From Ligustrum vulgare (taxonomy: Eukaryota; Streptophyta; Magnoliopsida; Lamiales; Oleaceae), in NCBI GenBank assembly GCA_963555705.1, contig OY743184.1:32808614-32872613 (forward strand): DNA of 64,000 nt. Direction: 5' to 3'. Positions 1 through 11,929 of the stretch are shown in pieces. The notes beneath the pieces are model-generated. The model was not told the DNA's origin, made no database searches, and saw only the letters and a list, made by a program, of their open reading frames with translations. The stretch's first letter is position 1; each line of letters opens with the position of its first letter. A program made the translations under genes and the position numbers.

Positions 1-1133
1 ATAAATTTACTTGCATTTTTCTTAATATATCCCTACACTGAATAATTGATAATTCATATTTGTTAATAACAATACATATTAAATAAGGGTATATTAAAAA
101 ATTAAGACATTAATATAGTTTCAATAAGGAAAGTAACTTATAATTTGGGATAAATAAAAAGAAAAACGAGTCTATCTTTATGGGACGAAGAGAGTATATC
201 ACTATTACTTCACAATTTGTCCCAAATTCAAATGAAATTAGACGGTAAAATAGTGCTCTCTCACATTGATAAGAAAAAGTATTACCTACAGTAATAATTG
301 TCATAATATACAATGAAGAGTAGCTAAGAAATTAAATTTGGAGTTTTTCACGAGTACAGTTTACACCAAATTCTCCTATTGAAGCAAGCAACATGAACTC
401 AATTTTTCTATTTTAGCAAAGGAAAATTTCACCTACTGTTCCGCTTGGGTGTTGTTTCCCTCGTGCTGACAATTAAAGGTAAGTAGACGAAAGTGCAAGG
501 AAAAAACCTATTGAGACAATCCCAAAAATGAGTGTTTGCACTAAAGAAAACTTGATTTACAAGATACTTTCAAGGTGTAAAAACATACAAATTAAACTAG
601 GATAATTCGAAAATCTAAGATAAGAAAATTACATCTGTATTTTGAGAGTTTTGATTTGTTGATCGTTCTAAACATCTAACTTTCTACAGTATATACAAGT
701 TGGTGAAAACTACCTACTATTTTAAACTTCTGACTTGCCACCTCAACTTCATAATTTACTTATGATAATAGATGTCCAATAATTTTCCTAACTGTCATCC
801 ACTCATTTGCATCAAATAACTTATCATGATTTTCTCCAATTGCTCACGTCGGTGGTAACTACTCATTGATAGCTCCAATAGATTTCCTTAGATCGTGGTG
901 TAGGTTGTAGAAACTGCTTCTTTGTTGACCCAATCTTCCAAACACTTCTGCAATCGCCCAAGCTCATCCATATCACCCTATTATTTGTAATGGGTTCTCA
1001 TATTTTATACTTCCATAGTAGGTCTTCAAATTAAGTATTTTTATGTGTCAATTTAAGTAAATTAGTAATTTTAACTTTATTAGTGAGAATAATTGCTTAT
1101 ATGAAAATTACTCATTTACTTATATTCATTTAT
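1..1133. other. AT-rich spacer, no gene seen
   Basis: This is the left flank of the C1 insertion. I see only short chance ORFs and no repeat, RNA gene or protein motif I can name. The last five bases before the C1 LTR (1129-1133, TTTAT) are the left copy of its target-site duplication. Confidence 0.6.
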
Positions 1134-1303
1134 TGTTGTAAATATTATTTTGTATTAGTGAATGACAATTGTACCCCTGTAACCCTATAATTACTTTGTA
1201 TATCCTTTTTTTCCTATATATATATGAGGCTCTGATTCATAATAAAATACACACGTTTATTGGTGTTTATACTTTGCTCTTTTTTTCTCTCTAGTTTATA
1301 ACA
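1134..1303 (+). repeat. C1 5' LTR (170 bp)
   Basis: Starts TG, ends CA. A TATA-like tract (CCTATATATATATGAG) lies near 1214-1229 and a CT-rich segment near the end. The phrase CAATTGTACCCCTGTAACCCT recurs in the 3' copy near 17420. Its structural resemblance to the C2 LTR (GTGAATGA...CCCCTGTAA) suggests the two belong to one superfamily. Confidence 0.85.
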
Positions 1304-1305
1304 CT

Positions 1306-1317
1306 TTATCAGCACGA
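1306..1317 (+). promoter_or_regulatory. C1 primer-binding-like site
   Basis: TTATCAGCACGA lies two bases after the 5' LTR. The same 12-mer follows the C2 LTR at 39201-39212. It shares the TATCAG core of the usual plant copia site TGGTATCAGAGC, which pairs with initiator tRNA-Met. The exact tRNA is not established here. Confidence 0.65.
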
Positions 1318-1599
1318 TTTTCTCAAAAATATTAGCTAGAATGTAATTTTTTTATGCATAATCATCTATCATGTGCACCAAAATTAATTTGGTGGCATAT
1401 AAATTTTTTAATATAAATTTTTGAATACTGATTTTTATCACAGAATCGGTGCACATCTACGAAAAAATGAAATTTCAAAATTCAATTCTCTTGTATCCAA
1501 CGAATTCAATTGAAGTTTCAAAGTCAACCTCTGAATTCAATTCAATTTCAATTGTGCAAATTTTGTTAGAATCCATATATGTCGAATTGATTTATTATT

Positions 1600-2720
1600 T
1601 CTATAATTTTAATATTCTTGAAGAATCCATATATATTTCAACATAATTTAAAATATATTCCAGAAGAATATTTTATCATCACTCGTGTAAAGCACAAATA
1701 TTGTTAGTTCGAAAGGTATAATGAATCATTAATATCAATATTCCAGAAGAATATTGACTTATTATTCTTGAAGAATCGCAATTATAGAATTATAATTATT
1801 CCAGAAGAATAATTTATTTATTTTTTATGCTCCTAACTGGCACAATATATATTAATTATTGTTATAATTGAATTAGATTCGAATCAATATTCCGAAGAAT
1901 ATTGAGTTATTGCTACATTTCAATATTCTAGAAGAATATTATTTTATTGCTCATGTGATAAATATTGCATTTTTTCTCAAAGAAATTCGAATTTATTAAT
2001 ACTCCGGAAGATAATTATGATGTAGAATAAGATATTGTTGTGATGATTCCTGAAGAATCATAATTTTATCTCATATAAAATATAATAATGGAATATAATT
2101 TGCTCCCGAAGAGCCCAATATTATGAGATATGTTATTAATTTGATATTATGGGACAATATTTTGTTGTTACTCCTGAAGAATAACAACTTTATTTTATGG
2201 TAAATATTCAATTTATTATGTTACTTGTTCACGAATAACATAGTTTCTTTTTTCTGCTCAAAGTAAATGTTAGTATTCTATTAACTTTGAATTTCCATAG
2301 AAAGTGGTATAGGTATTCGATCTTATCATATCGTTTTGATTATACCAACTTACAATAAACATTTGTTTGAATATATGATTTACATTCAATAATATAGTAC
2401 AATATTTCAGAAGAATATTGTATCACTATTCTAGAAAAAAAAATCTAAATCAATGTTCTAGAAGAATATTGATCTAAATCGATATTCCAGCAGAATATTA
2501 CACATTAGAAATATCTCATTTGAATTATCTAATAAAATATTCTAGAAGAATATTTCGTTTTTGCTCTGAAGAAGCAAAATCTCATTTCAAATTGAATAAG
2601 TTTAATATGTTTAATATGTTGTTGCTCCCGAAAAAGCATAACAATTATAAAATAATATTATCTGCTTTTAAAGAGTATGATATTGCAATATTCCAAAAGA
2701 ATATTGACATATTGATTTTG
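1600..2720 (+). repeat. Array of covarying short hairpins with common pentaloop (C1 body)
   Basis: About fifteen to twenty short inverted repeats lie 40-80 bp apart. The core C-[CAGAA/CTGAA/TAGAA/TTGAA/CCGAA]-G is nearly constant, while the arms differ yet stay complementary. Examples: 1735-1757 (arms TCAATATTC/GAATATTGA), 1794-1814 (AATTATTC/GAATAATT), 2043-2061 (ATGATTC/GAATCAT) and 2535-2555 (AAATATTC/GAATATTT). More follow near 2570 (TTTTGCT/AGCAAAA) and at 2895-2913 (ATTGAAC/GTTCAAT). The stretch has no long ORF. Arms that change in both halves point to conserved RNA or DNA structure rather than conserved sequence. The function is unknown. Confidence 0.8.
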
Positions 2721-4492
2721 AATAGCAATAAAAATATGCTTTTGAAGTAGCACATGTTTCGGAGATTATATTATTTTGAGTTCATGTTTATCCTTGAAGG
2801 AAAATATATAACTAATTTCATAAGGATATTGAATAGTTTGACTACTTAAATAATATATGATTATATAATGTTTAATCATTGAATTATATCTTATATTGAA
2901 CCAGAAGTTCAATTTGATTTTATTATTTGGCATGACCAGTTGGACCATCACTGGATCAATAATGATGCGAAATTAAAATGGATACTCAATGAAGAACCAG
3001 AAAATTCTTCAATTCAAATATATAATGTTTGTTCTCTTTCATGAAATTTTTTGACTGTCGCTAGCTAAATTAGGGATTAAATCCCCCATATTTATGAAAA
3101 TAATTAAGGGGATAAATGGGCCCCATCATCCTCCACGTTGATCATCTAAATATTATTTGTATCTAATAGATTTGATACATATACTAGATGATTGCATGGT
3201 GTTCGCAGCTGAAGTTTGCAAAATTATTGCTCAAATTTTAAATTATGAGCATAATCTTCAGATTATATAATCAAGAATGTGTCTCGATAATGCTAGTGGA
3301 CATGAATCTCAACATTTTAATAAGTGTTAGTTGGGATGTCGATAAATGGTTTGACATTTTTGCTTGTTAAACGCCTCCAATTAATTGAGAACAAAATACT
3401 TCCCTTTTTTTGTTTAAAGAATTCTATTACGCATCATGCCAACATCATAGTTCTCCCTGTTATAATTGGCTTATGGTTAGAGCCCAACTTCTCCATCTAA
3501 TTTTTTATAGTGCAATTGATCCACCACAATGCACTAAAATGGAAAATAAAGAATGTTGAGAAAAATGCGTTGTTTAAACATATATCCCAAATGGGTGATA
3601 TTTTACAACATCGAAAAAATGATTGTCAATTTAATTGGATAATTTTCTCAACATTAGGGGAGATATTAGTAGCTAAAAATTATACAAATGCATCGTACTA
3701 TGTTATCTATATCCTCGTGATTGATAATACGAACCAGAAGTTTGATTAAAAATACGAACTAAAAGTTCAAAGATAATATAATTACAAGATGCAATATCTA
3801 TAAGAGATTAATAAAATCTCATTTACTAGCTACAGATACTCTATCTTGTATTGATGTATAGCACGTGTGAAGTATAGCGATATCTGATTCGAATAAAGAT
3901 CCCCAAATAAATAAAAATAGAGCAAATGATTATGATGGTCCTATTGAGGAGGCATATACTCGTGAGAAAGTATTTATTGACATAATTAATTGTAAATCTC
4001 CAGAAGAGGTTCAAGTACTTGAAATATAGAAAATTGATATCACTATAATTATGTCTTGTGGGGAAAAGATCGAATTGAGATAATAATTGTGTCGACACAC
4101 TTTATAAAGTACTTATGCAAAAGTAAATTGCGAAGCTAGCCGCATCATAAGATTAATGATAGCGATGATAATAAAAGAAAATGTTTCGAAGAAAATCGAC
4201 TTAAAACTAGTTGGCAAAAGTATACATTGAGGCTAAATTAAACTTACTACAAAACCTGAAGTTTTGGGACTTGAAGTCCAAACACTTAAAAGTGTAAAGC
4301 TAGTAAAATACCTATAAGTATAGTCGTAATACACGACTTGATGCGCAACAAATGTTTCAAAGATCTGGCACAGATACAATATTTTATTTGCCTTACAAAT
4401 GCATAATAAGTGCCGATAAATATATGATTATTAGAAATATATGTATATATATATAATGAAAGATAATCGACTCTAATTACTAGCTTGCACTC
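2721..4492 (+). other. C1 body, left part, non-coding
   Basis: AT-rich DNA without a recognisable protein. Sparser hairpins of the same family continue: 2895-2913, near 3730, 4251-4265 (AAAAC/GTTTT, loop CTGAA), 4263-4282 (loop TTGAA) and 4282-4295 (ACACTT/AAGTGT). The ORFs of 79 and 85 codons near 3510 and 3841 look like nothing I know and I do not call them. The segment stops at the G1 insertion. Confidence 0.55.
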
Positions 4493-5323
4493 TGTTATAT
4501 ACCTATCTGAGGTGGAAAATAAATTCAGCGGTCAAACAGTCAATGGTCCAATGGTTACTCCAAATTAACGATGTGGCCCATGGTATTTCAGATCACGAAT
4601 CTCACAGTACGACGAAAGTCCTGCATCATTACCGAGGTGATTTAGTTTCCGAGGTGATCTATGCATACGAGGTGAATTGGCGTGACCGAGGTGGATTGTC
4701 TTAACCGAGGTGATTTAGTTGCCGAGTTGATTTATGCCTACGAGCTGAATTGATGTGACCGAGGTGATTGAATACGAGACGACCTCATTGGCCATGGATG
4801 AAGAGATTATAAAAAGTATGCAACATTGTCAAATCAGCCGTATTATGTGTCAGTAATCATCATTATCTGTAATATGTCAGTGTAATCATGTCATGTATGT
4901 CTGTCTGTCAGAAGAGTCAATCACCATTGTCAATCACATCCTGCAGAAGTGATATATTGTAATAATTATGTTTAACCTTCTCAACTACTATAAATAGAAG
5001 GATTAAATGCTCATTTAAGGGCATGTGATATTGAAAAACTCTCTCAACTTTTTTCATTGGAATATCGTAAACCGACCTGAACATCAGATCAGCACTGAAC
5101 TAGACGTGGATTAATTCAATCATTGTCCTAGTTCATTATTGATCTGACTCAACATTTATGTCATATCTATTTTAGTATTTCACTCAAATTTTAGTACCTA
5201 GAGGAGTATTTGAACAGTCAACCACAATAATCCAAATATCCTGATCATCCCTAAATAGTAAATATTCAAAGATAAAACACTTTTATTTGTTGACTCGCTT
5301 TGTTACAAAAAGTGACATCAACA
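4493..5323 (+). repeat. G1 5' LTR (831 bp)
   Basis: Starts TG, ends CA. A TATA box, TATAAATAG, lies at 4989-4997 in ACTACTATAAATAGAAGG. The U3 part from about 4633 to 4775 contains many imperfect copies of CGAGGTGA(T/A)TT. The 3' LTR lacks about 129 bp of this region, and the remainder differs at only about 2% of positions by eye. Confidence 0.9.
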
Positions 5324-5324
5324 A

Positions 5325-5341
5325 ATTGGCGCTTGAAGGAG
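5325..5341 (+). promoter_or_regulatory. G1 primer-binding site candidate
   Basis: ATTGGCGCTTGAAGGAGG follows the LTR end within two bases. TTGGCGC has the form of gypsy primer sites, which are complementary to a tRNA 3' end. I cannot name the tRNA with confidence. Confidence 0.6.
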
Positions 5342-5389
5342 GGCCCGTATCCTTGTTATCAGCGATCAAATACTTGCTCCCCTATCATA

Positions 5390-7058
5390 ATGAGTCGTAG
5401 ACAAGATTCACGAAGTCGTCGGGCACAACATGGTGATGATTCATAAGGAAATGTTCATGGGTCGAGGATGTTTGCTCTCCCACGACCCCCAGCTGAGGCA
5501 AACATGGAAATGGTCCTTGACCGGCTTGAACGGATGCAAAGAGAGATGGAAGAAATGAGGAGAAATCAAAATCGAGGTCGTCACCAAGAAGAGGGTGAGG
5601 TGCAGTCTCAACTACAAAGATCTAATGGACCCTCCCATTATGATGAACAACAAAATGGATACTAGGACAATACGAGGAGTGCAGTAGGTGAAAGCACACC
5701 TTATCTGCGAGGTCGAAGATCGCTCGGTTGGATGGGACCGAATCCAACAAAAAAGAGTGAAAAAGAAGGGGAGACTAAAGCTGTCCGGACTAAGGGAAAC
5801 GGGACAGATCTCCAACGAAGAAAGTAAACTTGGAGAACCAGCCAGCTAATAGCTCAACTCTCCACTTAAATCAGCCACCAACCCCTTCGTCAAACAAACC
5901 AGATCAAACTGAATTTGAACAACTAAAGAAAAGACTGTCTGACCTAGAAGCAAAACAGGAAGGGTTGGAATCAACAGAACCATCTACCAAGAGGGCGTCA
6001 CCTTTCACGGGGGTAATATTGTCACAATATTTACCGGGTAAAATGAAGATACCTCATCTCGCCAGGTACAATGGGAAAACTGGCCCGGTGTCACACCTGG
6101 ATCAATACATGTCCTGGATGGAACTTCAAGGAGCAAGCAACGCAATAATATGCGGGGTGTTTCCTTTAACTCTCGGAGACAGAGCACAACGGTGGTTCCG
6201 AAATATATCTCAACAATCCATCTCTAGTTGGTCTCAGCAAAGTGGTCAGTTCTTGAAACAATTCATGGGGTCAAAAATTCCGACCACACCAAAGGAAAGT
6301 TTGGTAACTATCAGACAGGAGAAAGAGGAATTATTAAAGAACTACTTGAGCCGCTTCAATAGACAAATCATGGGAATGAAAAAGATATCCGATGACGCGC
6401 TGTTGATGGCCATTCTATCATACCTGCAAACACAGACTCGTTTTTGGTGGTTAGTACATGAGGACGGACCTCGAACATATGAAGAGTTTCTTAACAGGGC
6501 GGAGAGGTTTATCAATGCCGAAGAAGCATCAGGTCCCAAAGGTGGTCATCATGATACTATTAGGGTATCAGAAAAGAAGGAAAGTAAAGAGGATAAGAAA
6601 GAATTTAAAAGAAATACCTTTGGGAAGAATCGAGATTACAAACCAGTTGATAGGTTCCGTCCATACAATTCAAAGCAGAAAGGTGAACTCACCCCGTTAA
6701 ATGCATCGACGGAGGTCGTTTTCATGAACGTGAAAGACAAGGGGATCATTCCGTTAGAGAGACCAATAAAGCAGAACCTAAGCAATTTGGATCCATCCCG
6801 GTATTGCAAATACCACAGGTCAGCAAGACACACAACAAACGAATGTCAGAATTTGAGGTTTGAAATTGACAAATTGATAAAAAGGGAAAGCTTTCGGGAA
6901 TATGCTGTTGAATCACGGTACCTAGGAAAGCAATCCACACAACAAGAGAAGTATGTCTTTCATCATGAAGCAGAGCCCCATGGCGCAAACCGGCCTGATG
7001 AAATCCGTACAATTGTGAGTGGAAATCAAGTGAAGGTCGGATCAAAAAGAAAAAAATG
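5390..7058 (+). pseudogene. G1 gag (capsid/nucleocapsid), broken
   Basis: The first ATG is at 5390, beginning MSRRQDSRSRR. A TAA comes at codon 19 (about 5444) and a TAG at about 5663. After a frameshift near 5825 the rest reads open to 7058 (about 409 codons). The long part holds a retrotransposon gag capsid domain (RAQRWFRNISQQSISSW; FMGSKIPTTPKESL; LLKNYLSRFNRQ). It ends with a zinc-knuckle-like stretch, YCKYHRSARHTTNEC, near 6801-6845. Gag would package element RNA in a cytoplasmic particle. The three breaks make a full protein impossible. G2 carries a related but distinct gag. Confidence 0.85.
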
Positions 7059-10000
7059 AGAATCTACTCGAGAAGCTCGAAATAGCTATCAAATATGTAG
7101 CCACATAATCACTCCGGAAAATTCAGAGTCTTTCAGCTTCTGTGAGGAAGATGCAAGAGGGGTACTCCAACCGCACTCAGATGCTTTGATAATCACGATG
7201 CCGGTAGTGGGATAAAAATCCACAGAACATTGGTTGATGACGGCAGCTCTGTGAATGTATTATATTGGAGGACCTTTGAAAGAATGTGAATTGATCTACA
7301 GAACTTACGACCAAGGAAGACAAGGATTCAGGGTTTCACAGTTGATTACATCTGTCCGAGAGGTGAAATATCTTTACTAGTGGAACTGGGGGCAGGATCT
7401 TGTTAGAGGTGCGTAATTACTGATTTTGTGGTAGTTGATGTCGTGAAAAACTACAATGCTATATTGGGAAGACCAATCCTCCACGAGCTTAAAGCAGTGG
7501 CATCTATTTATCATTATTGCTTGAAATTTCCTACATCATACAGAGTAGCTACCGTGAGGGGGGATCAAAGAGCTGCACGGGAATGCAATTTAGGTTTCTC
7601 TTCCAGCAACGTCCAAATGGTGAAAAAAGGGAGCTCCATTGCAGAACCGTGTGAAGAGGACGAACTAATAATAGAATTACAGACATTGGATCCAAGGGAT
7701 GGTCAGGACAGTGGTCAGTCGGGACCTGTGGAAGAATTGGATAATGTGAAAGTTGACGATACGAAGTCCGATGTCGAGTTCAGAATAGGACACGAGTTAA
7801 TTGAACCCATTAGGTCCAATCTCAATAAATTTTTGAAAAATAACTCAGATGTGTTCGCATGGACTCATTCGGATATGGAAGTGATTGATCCTAAGCACGC
7901 ATTTCACCATCTCCATGTCAGCCTTGATTTCGAACCAAAAGTGCAAAAAAGAAGGTCTCTTAACCCTAAACAGTACGAAGCACTAGCAAGAGAGGTGGTA
8001 AATTTACTTAGCAATGGATTTATCAGGGAATCTTTCTACCCTGTGTGGATAGCAAATCCAGTATTGGTGAAGAAGAGTAATGGGACATGGAGGCTATGCA
8101 TAGACTTTTCTGATTTGAACAAGGCGTGTCCCAAGGATAGTTTTCCACTCCCCAGAATAGATCAAATGTTGGACGCCACAGCCGTACATCAGCTGCTCAG
8201 CTTCATGGATGCTTACTCAGGATATAACCAAATACCAATGAATGAAGCAGATGAAGAGCATACCTCATTTATGACTGATCGGGGACTTTATTGTTATAAA
8301 ATGATGTCGTTTAGCCTAAAGAATGCAGGAGCAACGTACCAGCGGTTGGTGAATGCAATGTTTAGGGATCTTATCGGGAGGACACTGGAGGTTTATGTCG
8401 ATGACATGCCCGTAAAGAGCGTCCTTACTGAAGAACATATTTGGCACCTAGATGAAATGTTCCAAGTACTGAGAGCGTATCGAATGAAGCTAAATCCGAA
8501 GAAATTCTCTTTTGGGGTAGGATCAGGAAAATTCCTTGGTTATTTGGTGAACCAAAGGGTATTGAAGCTAAGCCTGATAAAATACAAGCGTTGATGAGAA
8601 TGAGAGAACCAAGGAAAATCAAAGAAGTGCAGAGTTTAACAGGAAGGATAGCAACCTTGAGCCGTTTTGTGTCACGATCTACGGATAAATGTCGGCCTTT
8701 ATTTGACGTTATCAAGAAGAATAAAGAGTTTGAATGGACAAAAGAATGTCAGACTGCTTTTGAAGAATTGAAGAAACAATTGGCATCCCCACCTGTTCTT
8801 TCAAAGCCGCTATCGGGGGAGGTACTGTCTCTATACTTGGACGTTTCAGAGTTGGCAATGAGTGCAATTCTTGTGAGAACCGAACAGGGAGTTCAACATC
8901 CTGTTTACTATGTTAGTCAAGCCTTTCATGACGCCGAACTTCGGTATTCCGAAATAGAAAAACTGGCCAATGCTCTGATAATGTCAACTTGAAAATTGAG
9001 ACCCTATTTTTTGGAGCATCAAGTGGAAGTGTTGACCAATTACCCTCTGAGATAGGTGTTATAAAAACCCGAGATGTCTGGACGGTTATTGAAGTGGGCT
9101 GTGGAGTTGGGGCAATTCGATCTTGTATACAAGGTGAGAACAGCTATTAAAGGACAAGCTTTGGCCGATTTCATAGTGGAGTTCACACCAACGGCGCAAA
9201 TCTGCTACACAGAGGTAGATAGAACTTGGAGGTTATATGTTGACGGTTCATCGACAGGGTAGCAAGCAGGGGTTGGAATCGTTCTCATCAGTCTGGATAA
9301 TCAATTCTTCTGCAGCTCTTACCATTTTGGTTTTGAAGCAACCAACAATAATGCCGAATATGAGGCTTTGATTGCAGGGTTAAACATAGCTCAAGCAATA
9401 GGTATTAATTGCCTGATCTTGCACAGTGATTCCCAGCTGATAGTCAACCAAGTTTAGGGAACATACGAAGCCAGAGGTGAAAAGATGATGGCCTACCGAA
9501 CAAGGGTCTTGGAGGAACTGAAGAAGTTCAGGCATGTAGAGATTATCCAGATCCCTCGATCCAAAAATAGTTAGGCTGATGCTTTTGCTTGATTAGTGAC
9601 AAGCGAAGGAACGTCTGAATTAAGAAGCATATCAATTGAGACAGTCGTGCAATCAGCCTTAAACTCACCACACTCAGTCGTCCTGCAGACTTCTCTGAAG
9701 AAGACATGGAAGGATGAAATTATCCAATATCTACGAGAAGGAACGACGCCACTGGATCAAGTTGAGGCCAGAAGTTTGAGGATCAGATCTGTAAGGTATA
9801 CTTTGATTAGGGATGACCTATACAAGCGAGGATTCTCCTTACCATTGTTGAAGTGTTTAGACAATGAAGAAGCTAAGTACCTGATGAAGGAATCCACGAA
9901 GGCGTTTATGGAAATCACACCGGAGGACAAGCAATAGCGTTTAAAATTATAAGACAGGGATACTTTTGGCCTACTCTGAAGAAGCGATTGAATTTGTAAA

Positions 10001-10922
10001 GAGATGTGACAAATGTCAAAGGTTCGCTCCCATGATGAGGAACCCACCTGAAGAGTTAACCTCGGTCATGAGCCCGTGGCCATTCGCCAAATGGGGAATA
10101 TATCTGATTTGACCACTTCCAGCAGCAAAGGGAGGAAACAGGTTCGCTATAGTCGCGGTGGATTATTTCACAAAATGGGCCGAGGCTGAACTGTTAGTCA
10201 AAATTACGGAGCAAAAAACCACAGACTTTGTATGGAAGTCAATCATTTGCAGGTTCGGAATCCCACAATCCATCGTGACGGACAACGGGAAACAGTTTGA
10301 CAATGAAAGGTTTAAATCTTTTTGTGAAGGACTGGGTATCAGGAAGCATTTCTCCACCCCAAACCATCCTCAATCCAACGGACAAGTTGAAGTTGTGAAC
10401 AAGATTATCAAGCACAATCTGAAAACTAGACTTGAGACCTTGAAAGGATCATGGGCAGAAGAATTACCAGGAGTGTTGTGGTCCTACCAGACAACCCACA
10501 GAACATCAACCAAAGAGACCCCGTTTACCTTGGCTTTCGGAACAGAAGCCGTGATTCTAATTGAGGTGGGTCTGCAATCATTTCGGTTTACTCATTTCAA
10601 TAAGAAATATAACGACGATGCACTCATTGTTGAATTAGGCCTTATGGAGGAAAAGCGACTACAAGTACAAATCAGGAATGCTGTATACAAACAAAGAAAT
10701 GCAAGATACTATAATACCAAGTTGAAAACAAGAAAATTCCAAAGTGGGGATTTAGTGTTCAGAAAGACGATTGCCACACATGAACCTCTGGGACCCAACT
10801 TGGGAGGCCCATATCGGATCAAGAAGGTGTTAAGTAATGGATCGTATGAGCTAGAATCACTTGATGGGGTTCAGCTTCAGCATCCTTGGAATGCAGAACA
10901 TTTGAAGAAATACTTCCAGTAG
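7059..10922 (+). pseudogene. G1 pol: protease, RT, RNase H, archaeal RNase H, integrase; broken
   Basis: Domains in order. Protease: LVDDGSSVNVLYW near 7229-7267. Reverse transcriptase: ANPVLVKKSNGTWRLCIDFS near 8050; YVDD near 8395, followed by MPVKS. RNase H: about 8650-9100. Archaeal-type RNase H: YVDGSS near 9240, NNNAEYEALIAGL, LHSDSQLIV. Integrase: CDKCQRF near 10010; VDYFTKWAEAE; VTDNGKQFD; SNGQVEVVNK. There is a one-base deletion near 8559, where the frame shifts inside the RT. Stops lie near 8990, 9051, 9060, 9261, 9457, 9572 and 9590, with another frameshift near 9890 and a stop near 10114. Pol would copy and integrate the element; this copy cannot. The final stop is at 10922. Confidence 0.9.
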
Positions 10923-11030
10923 GATAGGGCGTGAAAGTGAATATAAATATTTTTGATGTCAAAAAAGATGTGTAACCTGATGAATGAAAATTTTAATATT
11001 CCAAAATGTGCGAATTGGAATGGATCTTTA

Positions 11031-11697
11031 CAAATCAAGACCTTAGTTGATAATCCATAAGTACCTGTAAGGCAGGATATCATCAACATTACAAGACAAT
11101 CCGTCTAAAAGGCGAGAAAGACCTCCTTGAGAGGCAAATCAAGACCTTAGTTAATAATTGATAAGTACTTGTAAGGCAGGATATCATCAACATTATAAGG
11201 CAATCCGTCTAAAAGACGAGAAAGACCTCCTTGAGAGGCAAATCAAGACCTTAGTTGATAATCCATAAGTACCTGTAAGGCAGGATATCATCAACATTAC
11301 AAGGAAATCCATCTAAAAGACGAGAAAGTCCTCCTTGAGAGGCAAATCAAGACCTTAGTTGATAATCTATAAGTACCTGTAAGGCAGGATATCATCAACA
11401 TTACAAGGCAATCCGTCTAAAAGACGAGAAAGACCTCCTTGAGAGGCAAATCAAGACCTTAGTTAATAATCGATAAGTACCTGTAAGGCAGGATATCATC
11501 AACATTACAAGGCAATCCGTTTAAAAGACGAGAAAGACCTCCTTAAGAGGCAAATCAAGACCTTAGTTGATAATCCATAAGTACCTTTAAGGTAGGATAT
11601 CATCAACATTACAAGGCAACCGTCTAAAAGACGAGAAAGACCTCCTTGAGAGGCAAATCAAGACCTTAGTTGACGATCCATAATTACCTGTAAGAAC
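11031..11697 (+). repeat. 104-bp tandem array, about 6.4 copies (G1)
   Basis: The unit begins CAAATCAAGACCTTAGTTGA. Copies start at 11031, 11135, 11239, 11343, 11447, 11551 and 11654, so the spacing is 104 bp with one 103-bp step. Units are very similar to each other. The array lies just after the pol stop, between convergent pol and the antisense ORF. Confidence 0.95.
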
Positions 11698-11699
11698 AA

Positions 11700-11905
11700 G
11701 CCGAGGTGAAATTTTACTGACCTCCACTTTGCAAACAAGGTGTTTTGGTAAGAAAAAATCGAGGTGAAAGTTTATCGACCTCCACTTTGAAAATGAGGTG
11801 TTTTGGTAAGAAAAAATCGAGGTGAAAGTTTACCGACCTCCACCTTGCAAACGAAGTTTTTTGTTAAGAACAAACCGAAGTGAAAGATTTCCGACCTCAT
11901 CCGTT
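11700..11905 (+). repeat. 58-bp tandem array, about 3.5 copies (G1)
   Basis: GAGGTGAAA/GAAGTGAAA recurs at 11703, 11761, 11819 and 11877, a steady 58-bp period. The unit contains GACCTCCACTTTG. It abuts the 104-bp array. The GAGGTGAA word also recurs in the G1 LTR U3. Confidence 0.9.
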
Positions 11906-11929
11906 ATTAAACGATCACTCCGTAAATTG

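Noticed and set aside
1600..2720. Heat-shock elements (TTCNNGAA) as in heat-activated copia elements
   Set aside because: TTC/GAA is only the innermost stem of some hairpins. Others have AAC/GTT, GAC/GTC, CTC/GAG, TGC/GCA or CAC/GTG around the same loop, so the constant part is the loop, not an HSE. They also lie in the body, not in the LTR.
1600..2720. CRISPR-like array
   Set aside because: Spacing is irregular, repeats are imperfect palindromes with changing arms, there are no cas genes, and this is a plant genome.
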